NCBI GenBank assembly: GCA_964391725.1
Contig: CAYMNB010000005.1
Location: 1 to 64,000, forward strand
Direction of reading: 5' to 3'
DNA from: SpSt-1165 sp964391725
Lineage (GTDB): Bacteria > Chloroflexota > Anaerolineae > Anaerolineales > Anaerolineaceae
DNA: 64,000 bases
Part shown: piece by piece, positions 26,091 to 34,133 of the stretch
Position numbering within the stretch: the stretch's first letter is position 1
Layout of the letters: every line of letters begins with the position of its first letter
Program-made: the position numbers and the translations under genes
The notes under the pieces: generated by a model
Told to the model about the DNA's origin: nothing
Database searches by the model: none
What the model saw: the letters and a program-made list of their open reading frames with translations, nothing else

Positions 26091-26156
26091 AAATTGGCAG
26101 AGTATAGTATAGTTAGTATGTATTGGTAATAATCCTTCTCTACCATCTGCCAATTT
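26091..26156 (+). promoter_or_regulatory. Candidate promoter and inverted repeat before the chemosensory operon
   Basis: AAATTGGCAGA (26091-26101) recurs as its reverse complement at 26146-26156, 44 nt apart. The left arm contains TTGGCA, a good -35 box, with TATGTA 17 nt on as a weak -10. A second short inverted repeat, GAATATT / AATATTC, lies at 26051-26071. Together they look like a regulated promoter, but no regulator is identified. Confidence 0.4.
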
Positions 26157-26196
26157 TGTTTTGCATTTTCTCTCCTAATTAACCTGAGTGCTCCTG

Positions 26197-26688
26197 ATGC
26201 CAGAACTGTTTTTACAAATCCACTTGGCTCACCACACACTGGGGATCAACGCGAAAAACATTATTCGAATTGTTCCTATGGTTGCCCTTGTCACGCCACC
26301 TAACACCCCGCCAGAATTTGAGGGTTTTCTCAATATTGGCGGGAAATATGGAACAGTTTTTAATCTCTGGCAGCTGTTGTCAATCGCCACACCGCAGATG
26401 CGTGTGGATGATTTCCTGGTTATCTTTTCTTGCCCGGAAGAAGCCTGCTTTGGCGCATTCAGAATTGATGTGCTGCCTGCCATAATAAGCGGAGAAATTA
26501 TAAAGCACCGCTCGATCGATGAGACCATCTTTGATGGATTCACTCACACCGCCAATGGGCAATCGTTGATCCTGAAGCCTGCTTTCTTTTTCACAGATTC
26601 GCTAACGCAGCATGCGCAGTTGTTGATCCAAAGCCTGGAAGAACTTGACCGCCAATTAGAAACAGATACTGTTGAGAGCATACGATGA
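26197..26688 (+). CDS. CheW-like protein
   Basis: The 163-residue protein is a divergent CheW-type scaffold domain: LGINAKNIIRIVPMVALVTPPN and FEGFLNIGGKYGTVFNLWQLL match the first half of the fold, where CheW proteins have the I-x-G-x-x-x-x-R-G-x-x-x-P region, but the usual RG pair is missing. CheW links chemoreceptors to CheA. The gene starts the operon and overlaps cheR by 4 nt, which supports a chemosensory role. I prefer the ATG at 26197; a GTG 9 nt earlier is also possible, and the ribosome site is weak for both. In Wsp systems a first CheW-like protein (WspB) likewise precedes the CheR-type gene. Confidence 0.75.
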   Translation: MPELFLQIHLAHHTLGINAKNIIRIVPMVALVTPPNTPPEFEGFLNIGGKYGTVFNLWQLLSIATPQMRVDDFLVIFSCPEEACFGAFRIDVLPAIISGEIIKHRSIDETIFDGFTHTANGQSLILKPAFFFTDSLTQHAQLLIQSLEELDRQLETDTVESIR

Positions 26689-28133
26689 TGCTGCAGCAAG
26701 TTCGAGAATCGATCACCAAAAAGATGGGCTGGTCACTGGATCGTTTCTCTGACCAGGAACTGGAAGAGAAACTACTCAAAGCCGGTGCAGAGTTGGGATT
26801 CAACCACTTTGGAGACTTTGCGAAGCACCTGCTGCAAACCAACCTGAGTGATACCGAAATACAAGCCATCGCCCTGTATTTTACTGTGGGCGAATCTTTC
26901 TTTTTCCGCTATCGCAGTGATTTTGAAGTGCTGACCGGTCAGGTGATCCCCCCGTTGTTAAAAGACAAGCCGCGTAATACGCCCATCCAAATCTGGTGCG
27001 CCGGGTGCAGTTCTGGTGAAGAACCCTATACCATGGCCATCTATCTGGCAAACCATTTTGCCTATCTACCAGAAAATCGCATCAAGATATTTGCGACAGA
27101 TATCAATCCCTTTGCCCTGCGAAAAGCACGTCTGGCAAAATACACCAACTGGTCGCTGCGTGATACCACCATGAAAGAAAAGTTGCGCTTTTTTACCCCT
27201 TTGGCCCAAAACAATTGGCAATTGGATCAAATGATTATGGAAAAAGTCAACTTCTCTTATCAGAATCTCGCTGATGACAACTATTATATTTCGCAAGCCC
27301 CAACGCAAAAGTTTGACATCATATTTTGCCGCAATGTATTGATCTACTTCACAGAGCAGAATCTGCAACGGGTGTTGCGCCAGCTAAAGACAATGTTAAC
27401 GCCAGACGGTGTGTTAATACTCAGCCCCTGTGAGAGCAGTCTCGCCCCTAACACTCTGTTCGAACACAACATCACCAACGCTACCACATTGCTTCGGCCG
27501 TTGAATGGGAAGGTGAAGACCAGCAATCTTCAAACAAAAACCTGGCTGCTCAAAACCGATCCCCCACGTAAAAGAAAAACCGCCTTGTTGAGATTAAGGC
27601 AGGAAAGCAAACCGCCCGCGCCAGAAAAACCAAAGACATACGACTATCGCCAACAAGCCCGTGACCTTTATCAACAAGGTGCTTATGAAAGTGCGGCAGG
27701 CGTGATGCTTATGATGGCGCGGTCAGACCTGACATCACTCCTTGACAGCGATTTTGTGTTCCTGGTTCAGACCATGGTGAACGCCGGCAGACCGAAGGAA
27801 GCCCTCGAATGGTGCGAAAAAGGGCTGGTTGCCTCCAAAATGAATCACGACCTGCGCCAACTCAAAGCCTCCATACTGCAGGAACGCGGACTGGTTGAAG
27901 CAGCCAGACAAACTTATGAAGAAATTCTTTTTTTTGACCAGAATTACACGGGAGCCTTGTTCATGTTAGGCTGTCTCGAACAACAATTGGGCAATATAAA
28001 AGCAGGAAGTAATCTTCTTTTACAGGCGGAAAAAACATTGTCTGATCAACAGGAAACCGAACCAGCTGTTGGCATGGATGGCATCTCGGTGAAAGAAGCC
28101 AAAAACATCATAAAGGGAATGCATCATGGATGA
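26685..28133 (+). CDS. CheR-type protein glutamate methyltransferase with TPR tail
   Basis: The 482-residue protein has a CheR N-terminal helical domain (residues about 1-75), an S-adenosylmethionine-binding methyltransferase domain (IQIWCAGCSSGEEPYTMAIYLA, IFATDIN, IIFCRNVLIYF) and a C-terminal region (about 310-480) of helical repeats consistent with TPRs, such as AYESAAGVMLMM and YTGALFMLGCLEQQLGNIKAG. It methylates glutamates of the chemoreceptor to adapt its sensitivity. The CheR-TPR fusion is the WspC arrangement. It overlaps the CheW gene before it by 4 nt and the CheW gene after it by 8 nt, so the three are translationally coupled. Confidence 0.93.
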   Translation: MMLQQVRESITKKMGWSLDRFSDQELEEKLLKAGAELGFNHFGDFAKHLLQTNLSDTEIQAIALYFTVGESFFFRYRSDFEVLTGQVIPPLLKDKPRNTPIQIWCAGCSSGEEPYTMAIYLANHFAYLPENRIKIFATDINPFALRKARLAKYTNWSLRDTTMKEKLRFFTPLAQNNWQLDQMIMEKVNFSYQNLADDNYYISQAPTQKFDIIFCRNVLIYFTEQNLQRVLRQLKTMLTPDGVLILSPCESSLAPNTLFEHNITNATTLLRPLNGKVKTSNLQTKTWLLKTDPPRKRKTALLRLRQESKPPAPEKPKTYDYRQQARDLYQQGAYESAAGVMLMMARSDLTSLLDSDFVFLVQTMVNAGRPKEALEWCEKGLVASKMNHDLRQLKASILQERGLVEAARQTYEEILFFDQNYTGALFMLGCLEQQLGNIKAGSNLLLQAEKTLSDQQETEPAVGMDGISVKEAKNIIKGMHHG

Positions 28134-28644
28134 GTTAACCCTGGATATTTTACGGAAAAGAGCCGAACAGCTGGCAACGCCGGCGCCAAAGAAAGACTTT
28201 TCAACAACCTCGCAGGAATTTCTCGTCTTCACTCTTGGGAATGCCGAGTATGGGCTGCCTGCTTTGAATGTGGTCAAAGTGCTCAATCGCAAAACCATCT
28301 ACCCCGTTCCAGGCGTTCCACCGTTCATTGTCGGCCTGATCAACGATGGAGGAAAAATTTTCTCCGTGAATGATGTTCACCAATTATTCGGGCTGGAGAA
28401 AGCCGCCAACGTCAAAGACACGGCTATTATTGTTTTGTCCGATGGTGTTCTTAGTTTTGGCATTCTGGTTGATAGTGTCCTTGGTCTTCGTACTTTACAC
28501 GAAGAACAGATAGATAGCCACTTTTTTTCAGAACAACAAACCATTCATTTCTCCGGCATAACTGCTGACAACATCATCATTCTAAACTTGAAAGAAATCT
28601 TGAATAATCGCGAATTGATCGTGAATCAAACCCTGAATGCTTAA
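28126..28644 (+). CDS. CheW family chemosensory coupling protein
   Basis: The 172-residue protein has an N-terminal linker of about 30 residues and then a normal CheW domain: FLVFTLGNAEYGLPALNVVKVL, the hallmark YPVPGVPPFIVGLINDGGKIFSVNDVHQLFG, and IIVLSDGVLSFGILVDSVLGL. It joins the receptor to CheA at the membrane array. It overlaps the cheR-type gene by 8 nt and precedes the receptor gene by 24 nt. With the first CheW-like protein this makes two couplers for one receptor, as with WspB and WspD. Confidence 0.93.
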   Translation: MDELTLDILRKRAEQLATPAPKKDFSTTSQEFLVFTLGNAEYGLPALNVVKVLNRKTIYPVPGVPPFIVGLINDGGKIFSVNDVHQLFGLEKAANVKDTAIIVLSDGVLSFGILVDSVLGLRTLHEEQIDSHFFSEQQTIHFSGITADNIIILNLKEILNNRELIVNQTLNA

Positions 28645-28668
28645 CCTACCAGAGGAGGGCTTTTCCTG

Positions 28669-30570
28669 ATGAAAGAAAAAAAACCTATCACTTTAAAACA
28701 AAGGCTATTAATCACCGCCTTATTAATTGCCGTCATACCGACCATCATAGTTGGGGGTGCTGCCCAGTTGCTGGCAAGGCAAACTCTGGAGAGGGAGATA
28801 AGGCTGAAGATTGAAGAAAATGCCTACTTCCGCGCACAAATACTCGATGAAGTATTTCGCATTCGACTGGCAGCCCTTGACATGGCATCCAAAGCTCCCT
28901 GTGTCTTTGAGGCAACCGAAGCCACCGAGTTTGTGAATGTGGAAGGTAACGAACAGGTTGATGAATTCTTCAATGCTTTACTGTTCGATTATGGTTTTTC
29001 TTACATAATGCTGACCAACAAATATGGCGACATCATTATCACAAAAAGCAATCCCGCGTGGGTTAACTCTTATCCACGGTTGGTTATCAATATTGAAGAT
29101 AACCGCGAGCTATATGGGGCCGAATGGATTGTCCAAGAACTTGGGCAAAATGCTGGAATTTTTGTTTCTGCCCCGATCCACGGCGGTTCCCTCAGCGGTG
29201 TCATTCCAGTGTCCACTTTTCATGCAGCCTTTTCCACCAGGTTTGAGGATGACAACACCTCTATGTTCATTATTAACCAGCGTAACCAATTGCAATTTTC
29301 AGATTCAGACCTGGCTTTTAACCCGTTGATGACGCTATTCACTGACAGCGCAGTGGCAGAAACCCCCAATGGCATCTGGCGCAATGCTGCTGGCAAACAG
29401 TTCCTATACTCGTATGACGATACAAACTTCCCCTATGCTGAATTCCATTGGCGCGTTTACCAAATTGTTTCTTTTGAGAAGGCGTTTAATTCGATCATCG
29501 TAGGGGCGATTACGCAGGGCATCCTTATGATACTCGTTATCGCGGCAGTGATCGCTGTTAGCGTTTACACCAGTCGCGTTCTGGCTGAGCCAATCACGAA
29601 AATCGCCGCAATAACCGACGAAATGTCGCAAGGCAGGATCAAAGTTTTCATCCCATCCAACGAAAGCACGCTTGAGATAGAACAACTCACCAATGCTGTG
29701 AAAAAATTACAATCCAACCTCATGTATCAAATTACCAGTATGGCAGAGATGGCAGAACAAATCGGTCACACCGTGATGAATGTTTCTGCTTCGGTTTCCG
29801 AATTGGCTTCTACCACCGCAGAAACAACCTCATCCATCACCGAGATCAGTGCCACCGTTGAAGAAGCCCGTGAGACCTCTGCAATTTCAGCCTCCAAAGC
29901 CCAGAACGTTTCGATGAATGCTGAAGGCGTATTGGAAATAGCAGATGAGGGCCAGCAAGCAACAGACAATGCCGTTAATGGTATGGAACTCATTCGCCAG
30001 GAAATGGATGCCATGGCAACTCGAATATCACAACTCAGTGAGCAAACCCAGAGCATTGGTTCGATCATTAACAGTGTCGAGGATATTGCCGAACAATCCA
30101 ACCTGTTGGCTGTCAATGCTGCCATCGAGGCAGCCAAGGCGGGTGAAGCAGGAGCCGGATTTGCCGTAGTTGCCCAGGAAGTGAAAAGCCTGGCTGAACA
30201 ATCAAAAACTGCCGTTGAGCGGGTAAGGGGCATATTGGATGACATCCGCAAAGCCACATCAGCCGCCGTTCTTGCCGCAGAACGCTCCTCCAAAGCGGTG
30301 GAAGCTGGCGCCCAAAAAACTGAGCAGGTCGGCCAAACCATTTCACAACTGGCAAAGGGTCTGGCAGACTCCGCCGAAACCTCCATGGAAATATCTATCT
30401 CCAGCCAGGAAGAATTAAGCGGGATGAACCAACTGGTTATTGCCATTGAAGCCATACAAACGGCTTCTAACCAAAACGTAGGCGCCACCCAGCAAATTGA
30501 AAAAGCGATTGGTTCTTTGGCGCAATTGGTGCAAAATCTTGATAAATTGGTAGCTGAATTCGATCTATAA
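28669..30570 (+). CDS. Methyl-accepting chemotaxis protein
   Basis: The 633-residue receptor has a first membrane helix at about residues 13-35, an extracytoplasmic sensor of about 240 residues (probably a Cache-type fold, from YFRAQILDEVFRIRLAALDMA), a second helix at about 281-303, a HAMP domain (LAEPITKIAAITDEMSQGRI) and a long signalling helix pair. The hairpin tip IAEQSNLLAVNAAIEAAKAG and GFAVVAQEVKSLAEQS are the conserved CheA/CheW contact. Several Glu-rich heptads flank the tip as methylation sites. No C-terminal NWETF-type CheR tether is seen; the protein ends soon after the signalling domain. It is encoded between cheW and cheA. The ligand is unknown. Confidence 0.94.
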   Translation: MKEKKPITLKQRLLITALLIAVIPTIIVGGAAQLLARQTLEREIRLKIEENAYFRAQILDEVFRIRLAALDMASKAPCVFEATEATEFVNVEGNEQVDEFFNALLFDYGFSYIMLTNKYGDIIITKSNPAWVNSYPRLVINIEDNRELYGAEWIVQELGQNAGIFVSAPIHGGSLSGVIPVSTFHAAFSTRFEDDNTSMFIINQRNQLQFSDSDLAFNPLMTLFTDSAVAETPNGIWRNAAGKQFLYSYDDTNFPYAEFHWRVYQIVSFEKAFNSIIVGAITQGILMILVIAAVIAVSVYTSRVLAEPITKIAAITDEMSQGRIKVFIPSNESTLEIEQLTNAVKKLQSNLMYQITSMAEMAEQIGHTVMNVSASVSELASTTAETTSSITEISATVEEARETSAISASKAQNVSMNAEGVLEIADEGQQATDNAVNGMELIRQEMDAMATRISQLSEQTQSIGSIINSVEDIAEQSNLLAVNAAIEAAKAGEAGAGFAVVAQEVKSLAEQSKTAVERVRGILDDIRKATSAAVLAAERSSKAVEAGAQKTEQVGQTISQLAKGLADSAETSMEISISSQEELSGMNQLVIAIEAIQTASNQNVGATQQIEKAIGSLAQLVQNLDKLVAEFDL

Positions 30571-30578
30571 GAGCTGAC

Positions 30579-32963
30579 ATGAGCGACCTCCCTCCCGATC
30601 TACTGAAAGAGTTAAACACGGTATTCCTGGCAGAAACCGAAGAACGCCTGCTGCAGATGACTAACCTGTTAACATCCATCCAAATGGGTGCTCTTTCCGA
30701 TCAGGAATCACACGATGCCTACGAAACTCTATCGCGCGAAGCCCACAGCCTGAAAGGGGCGGCTGGCGCCATCGGTAAAGCCGAGATCATGCATTTGTTG
30801 CAAACCGTTGAGGACATCTTCTCGGATATAAAAGCCGAACTGTTGCACAGCAGTAAACCAATGATCGACAGCCTTTTCGAAGCACTCGACATTGTGAACG
30901 AATATGCTGGCATGGATATGGTTGGCGATCAACGCTGGCAGACATCCATACAACACTTGTCTTCTTTTTTGAATGAAAACGACGAAGAAGCTTTTGGCGT
31001 ATTGGGGTCCCTAAGTGACTTTAGATTTAATACTATCGAAGAAGAAGAGGGTGAAACCCCACCAGAGATATCACCCGAACCCCTCGAAGGTGAACCACTG
31101 AAACAAAAAATCAAGCGGGTGAAAAATCCCAACTTGTCAACCGGAGATTTTGAAGCCAAACGCATCAATAGTGTACGCATCAATGCTGACAGATTAGAGC
31201 ATTTAATCAACCAGACCGAAGAATTATTATCGCTCCAGCAAATTGCCAATGTGCGCAAAGAACAGTTACAGTATCTACAGAGCCAATTCCACCAAACACA
31301 TCGCCAATATCAAAACCTGCGCACCCAAATAGAATCATTCAATGATCATCTGTCGATACATACCCCGGCCAAAACAGGGCTATTCGCTGAACAAATCAAG
31401 GAAACCGTTGCAGAAGTTGAACAAGGTTTCACTTCTTTGAGCGATAGTTTATTCCACCTCGTCAATCAAGCAAAACAACATGAACGGCAACAGAAACTTC
31501 TGATAAAGAATGTGCTTGATGAAGCCCTGAATACCGGAATGCTTTCCTTTAATGAATTATTTAGGAACTATCCTACCCTGATGCGCCGATTGGCCACCGA
31601 AACAGGCAAAGATTTTGTCTTCACCATGCAGGGCGACCAGATCGAAGTTGATCGTATGATTCTTGAATCTCTCAACGACCCGATGGTTCACTTGTTGCGT
31701 AATGCGGTGGATCATGGCATGGAGTACCCGGAGGAACGTGCCGCAGCAGGGAAACCCCCCAAAGGTGAAATTCAACTGCAGGTGCATCAGATCGATGGAC
31801 AAACCGTTGAAATCGTCCTTGCAGATGACGGTAGAGGACTTGATCGCGAGAAGATATTAAAAACCGCGGTTGAACGAGGACTCTGCCCGCCCGACACCTA
31901 CGCTGCATTAAGCGATGAAATGGTGTTTGATTTCATCTTCCGCTCTGGTTTCTCAACCAAAGGAATTGTCACCGCCGTTTCTGGCCGCGGACTGGGCATG
32001 GCAATTGTCAAAGATACCCTCATGAGCATCGGCGGCAAAATCACGATCGAAAGTGAATGGGGCAAAGGCACCACCTTTCGCATGCAGCTGCCCATCTCCC
32101 GTTCGATCTTTCATGGCCTGTTGCTAAAAGTCGGTGGACGTCCTTTCATCATCCCCGAAGACAATCTTAAAGCGGTCATAAAGATAACCAATAATGAGAT
32201 CATCAGCACTGGCAAGCTGAAAACCATCAGTTATCATGGAAAGCCATTGCAAATGATCGATCTGGCTGGCTTCTTCGGATTGCCTAACACCAGCCAACCG
32301 GGTAAGGATGCCTCTTTGATCATTATCGCCACCGCTTTCACCGACCGATTGGCCATTAAAGTCGACGAAATCATTGGCATACAAGAAGTGATCGTAAAAT
32401 CCATGGGCAGCCAATTAAAGAATATAAATGGCGTGGCTGCCGTGACCATACTTGGTGAAGGTGAGATCATTCCGATCCTGCGCTTATCTGACATTATCCA
32501 TATCGCAAAGCGACAATCTGACGCTGCACCCGCCATTGTCCTGTCCGAATACATCAGAAACCCCGATGAAGACAAACAAAAACGACTTCTGGTAGCAGAT
32601 GATTCCACAACCTCGCGTATGCTCATTAAGAACATTCTCGCAGCAGCCGGTTACGAGGTGGCCGTGGCAGTGGATGGAAAAGATGCGTTAGCCAAAATAA
32701 CCACAGAACCATTTGACCTGGTAGTGTCCGATGTGGAAATGCCAGGCATGAATGGTTTTGAGCTGGCAGAAGCTATTCGTGGACATGATGAAAAAAACCA
32801 TCTGCCGATCGTGTTAATCACATCACTCTCCTCGCAAGAAGACCGTGAACGTGGAATGGAGGCCGGTGCCAACGCCTATATCGTGAAAAGTGAGTTTGAC
32901 AACCAGGCGATGCTTGAAATCATCGCCAACCAACTCGACAGAGCAGCGCGTTCCAGCGTTTAG
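30579..32963 (+). CDS. Hybrid CheA histidine kinase with receiver domain
   Basis: The 794-residue kinase has an Hpt domain with phospho-accepting His56 (REAHSLKGAAGAIG), a long linker with acidic and Pro-rich parts, a coiled dimerisation region, an ATPase domain (N box HLLRNAVDHG with Asn375, DDGRGL, SGRGLGMAIVKDTL), a CheW-like regulatory domain, and a C-terminal receiver (LLVADDSTTSRM, phospho-acceptor Asp718 in VVSDVEMPGMNG, conserved Lys in YIVKSEF). The CheA-REC fusion is the WspE/FrzE arrangement. It begins 8 nt after the receptor gene and precedes cheB by 49 nt. No free CheY is nearby, so the fused receiver may act as phosphate sink or the output may lie elsewhere. Confidence 0.94.
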   Translation: MSDLPPDLLKELNTVFLAETEERLLQMTNLLTSIQMGALSDQESHDAYETLSREAHSLKGAAGAIGKAEIMHLLQTVEDIFSDIKAELLHSSKPMIDSLFEALDIVNEYAGMDMVGDQRWQTSIQHLSSFLNENDEEAFGVLGSLSDFRFNTIEEEEGETPPEISPEPLEGEPLKQKIKRVKNPNLSTGDFEAKRINSVRINADRLEHLINQTEELLSLQQIANVRKEQLQYLQSQFHQTHRQYQNLRTQIESFNDHLSIHTPAKTGLFAEQIKETVAEVEQGFTSLSDSLFHLVNQAKQHERQQKLLIKNVLDEALNTGMLSFNELFRNYPTLMRRLATETGKDFVFTMQGDQIEVDRMILESLNDPMVHLLRNAVDHGMEYPEERAAAGKPPKGEIQLQVHQIDGQTVEIVLADDGRGLDREKILKTAVERGLCPPDTYAALSDEMVFDFIFRSGFSTKGIVTAVSGRGLGMAIVKDTLMSIGGKITIESEWGKGTTFRMQLPISRSIFHGLLLKVGGRPFIIPEDNLKAVIKITNNEIISTGKLKTISYHGKPLQMIDLAGFFGLPNTSQPGKDASLIIIATAFTDRLAIKVDEIIGIQEVIVKSMGSQLKNINGVAAVTILGEGEIIPILRLSDIIHIAKRQSDAAPAIVLSEYIRNPDEDKQKRLLVADDSTTSRMLIKNILAAAGYEVAVAVDGKDALAKITTEPFDLVVSDVEMPGMNGFELAEAIRGHDEKNHLPIVLITSLSSQEDRERGMEAGANAYIVKSEFDNQAMLEIIANQLDRAARSSV

Positions 32964-33012
32964 GGGATATAATGGAAACCAACCACCGATATGTAAGCCC
33001 AAGGGGGAATTC

Positions 33013-34065
33013 ATGAGAGTCAAACAAGAATTTATACGTTTGTTGGTCGTTGACGATAGCGATACGATACGGTTGACTGTCCGCAAAGGGTTGCATGCCG
33101 TCAATCCCAATATCGTTGTGATTGGCGAAGCAAAAAATGGGCAGGAAGCGGTACAGCAGGCACTCGCCTTAAAACCTGATGTGATCTTGATGGACATCAA
33201 AATGCCGGTGATGGATGGCATTCAAGCCACACGTGAAATCATGAGCCGGCTACAAATTCCTATCCTCATCTTCACCGGCAGCCAGGATCCAGAAAAGGTC
33301 GATACAGACAGCCTCAATGCTATTCAAGCTGGTGCTATGATGATTTTCAAAAAACCGGCTACCTTTGGCAAAACTTCGAATCTGTCTGAATTTAAGAATC
33401 TTTCACGCCTGATCACCTCTATGGCCCAGATCAAAGTCAATTACCGCGACCAGGTTGCCCAGTCACAGGCGGTTACCCGCCAGTTGTCGCCATTATCAGA
33501 ACAGGACAGAATGGTTTTCATCGGCGCATCCACCGGCGGGCCGTCCATTCTGGCCGCCATACTGTATGAATTACCCGTTAACTTCCCCTATCCAATTTTG
33601 ATCGCCCAGCACATGTCTGAAGGATTTGTCGAGAATTTCGCCCGTTGGCTGGATAGCGAAACAAAACTCAACGTGAAAATCGCCCGCGACCAGGAGATCC
33701 CCCTGCCAGGTATCATCTACCTTGCGCCAAAATGTTCGCACATAGGTTTGTATGAGAACCGGGAAATTGCCATTGCCCCAAACCTGACCTTAAAAAAGGT
33801 GTGTCCCAGCGTAGATCATTTGTTCCACCATGCCAGCCAGGTTTTGAAAGAGAAAGCGGTCGCCATTTTACTAACCGGCATGGGTAAAGACGGCGCAAAC
33901 GGATTACGTATGGTGCGTGATGCCGGCGGCACGACCATTGCGCAGGATGAACAATCTTGTATCGTGTATGGCATGCCGAAAGCTGCTGTCAACATGCAAG
34001 CCGCGCAACAGCAATTGACACCTGAGGAAATCAGTACCCTTTTACAATCTCTGTGCCAAAAATAG
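33013..34065 (+). CDS. cheB: Chemotaxis response regulator/methylesterase CheB
   Basis: The 350-residue protein has an N-terminal receiver (LLVVDDSDTIRL, phospho-acceptor Asp61 in LMDIKMPVMDG) and a C-terminal methylesterase domain with the catalytic triad Ser173 (GASTGGPS), His200 (AQHMSEGF) and Asp293 (GMGKDGANG). It removes methyl groups from the receptor (and can deamidate Gln) once phosphorylated by CheA. I chose the ATG at 33013, preceded by AAGGGGGAA; an upstream in-frame start would overlap the end of cheA and adds nothing to the fold. It closes the chemosensory operon. Confidence 0.94.
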   Translation: MRVKQEFIRLLVVDDSDTIRLTVRKGLHAVNPNIVVIGEAKNGQEAVQQALALKPDVILMDIKMPVMDGIQATREIMSRLQIPILIFTGSQDPEKVDTDSLNAIQAGAMMIFKKPATFGKTSNLSEFKNLSRLITSMAQIKVNYRDQVAQSQAVTRQLSPLSEQDRMVFIGASTGGPSILAAILYELPVNFPYPILIAQHMSEGFVENFARWLDSETKLNVKIARDQEIPLPGIIYLAPKCSHIGLYENREIAIAPNLTLKKVCPSVDHLFHHASQVLKEKAVAILLTGMGKDGANGLRMVRDAGGTTIAQDEQSCIVYGMPKAAVNMQAAQQQLTPEEISTLLQSLCQK

Positions 34066-34099
34066 TCGGATCAGCGATATTTTCCGCACCGCTTTTTTG

Positions 34100-34105
34100 T
34101 ATAAT
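34100..34105 (+). promoter_or_regulatory. Candidate -10 box of the amylosucrase gene
   Basis: A perfect TATAAT lies about 30 nt before the ATG, in the 68-nt gap after cheB. No clear -35 is seen, but its presence suggests separate transcription from the chemosensory operon. Confidence 0.4.
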
Positions 34106-34133
34106 CAATCAAAAGAGTAGGAGTCTATATACC

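Noticed and set aside
26091..26156. The inverted repeats as ends of a miniature mobile element
   Set aside because: There is no direct repeat at the flanks, and the arms overlap a promoter-like element; a regulatory role is simpler.
29766..30488. A 240-codon minus-strand frame inside the chemoreceptor gene
   Set aside because: It is the antisense of the low-complexity, Ala/Glu-rich signalling helices, rich in Ser and Ala itself, with no start site.
32890..33012. A longer N-terminus for CheB starting inside cheA
   Set aside because: The ATG at 33013 has a proper ribosome site and starts at the receiver domain; the extra residues have no family match.
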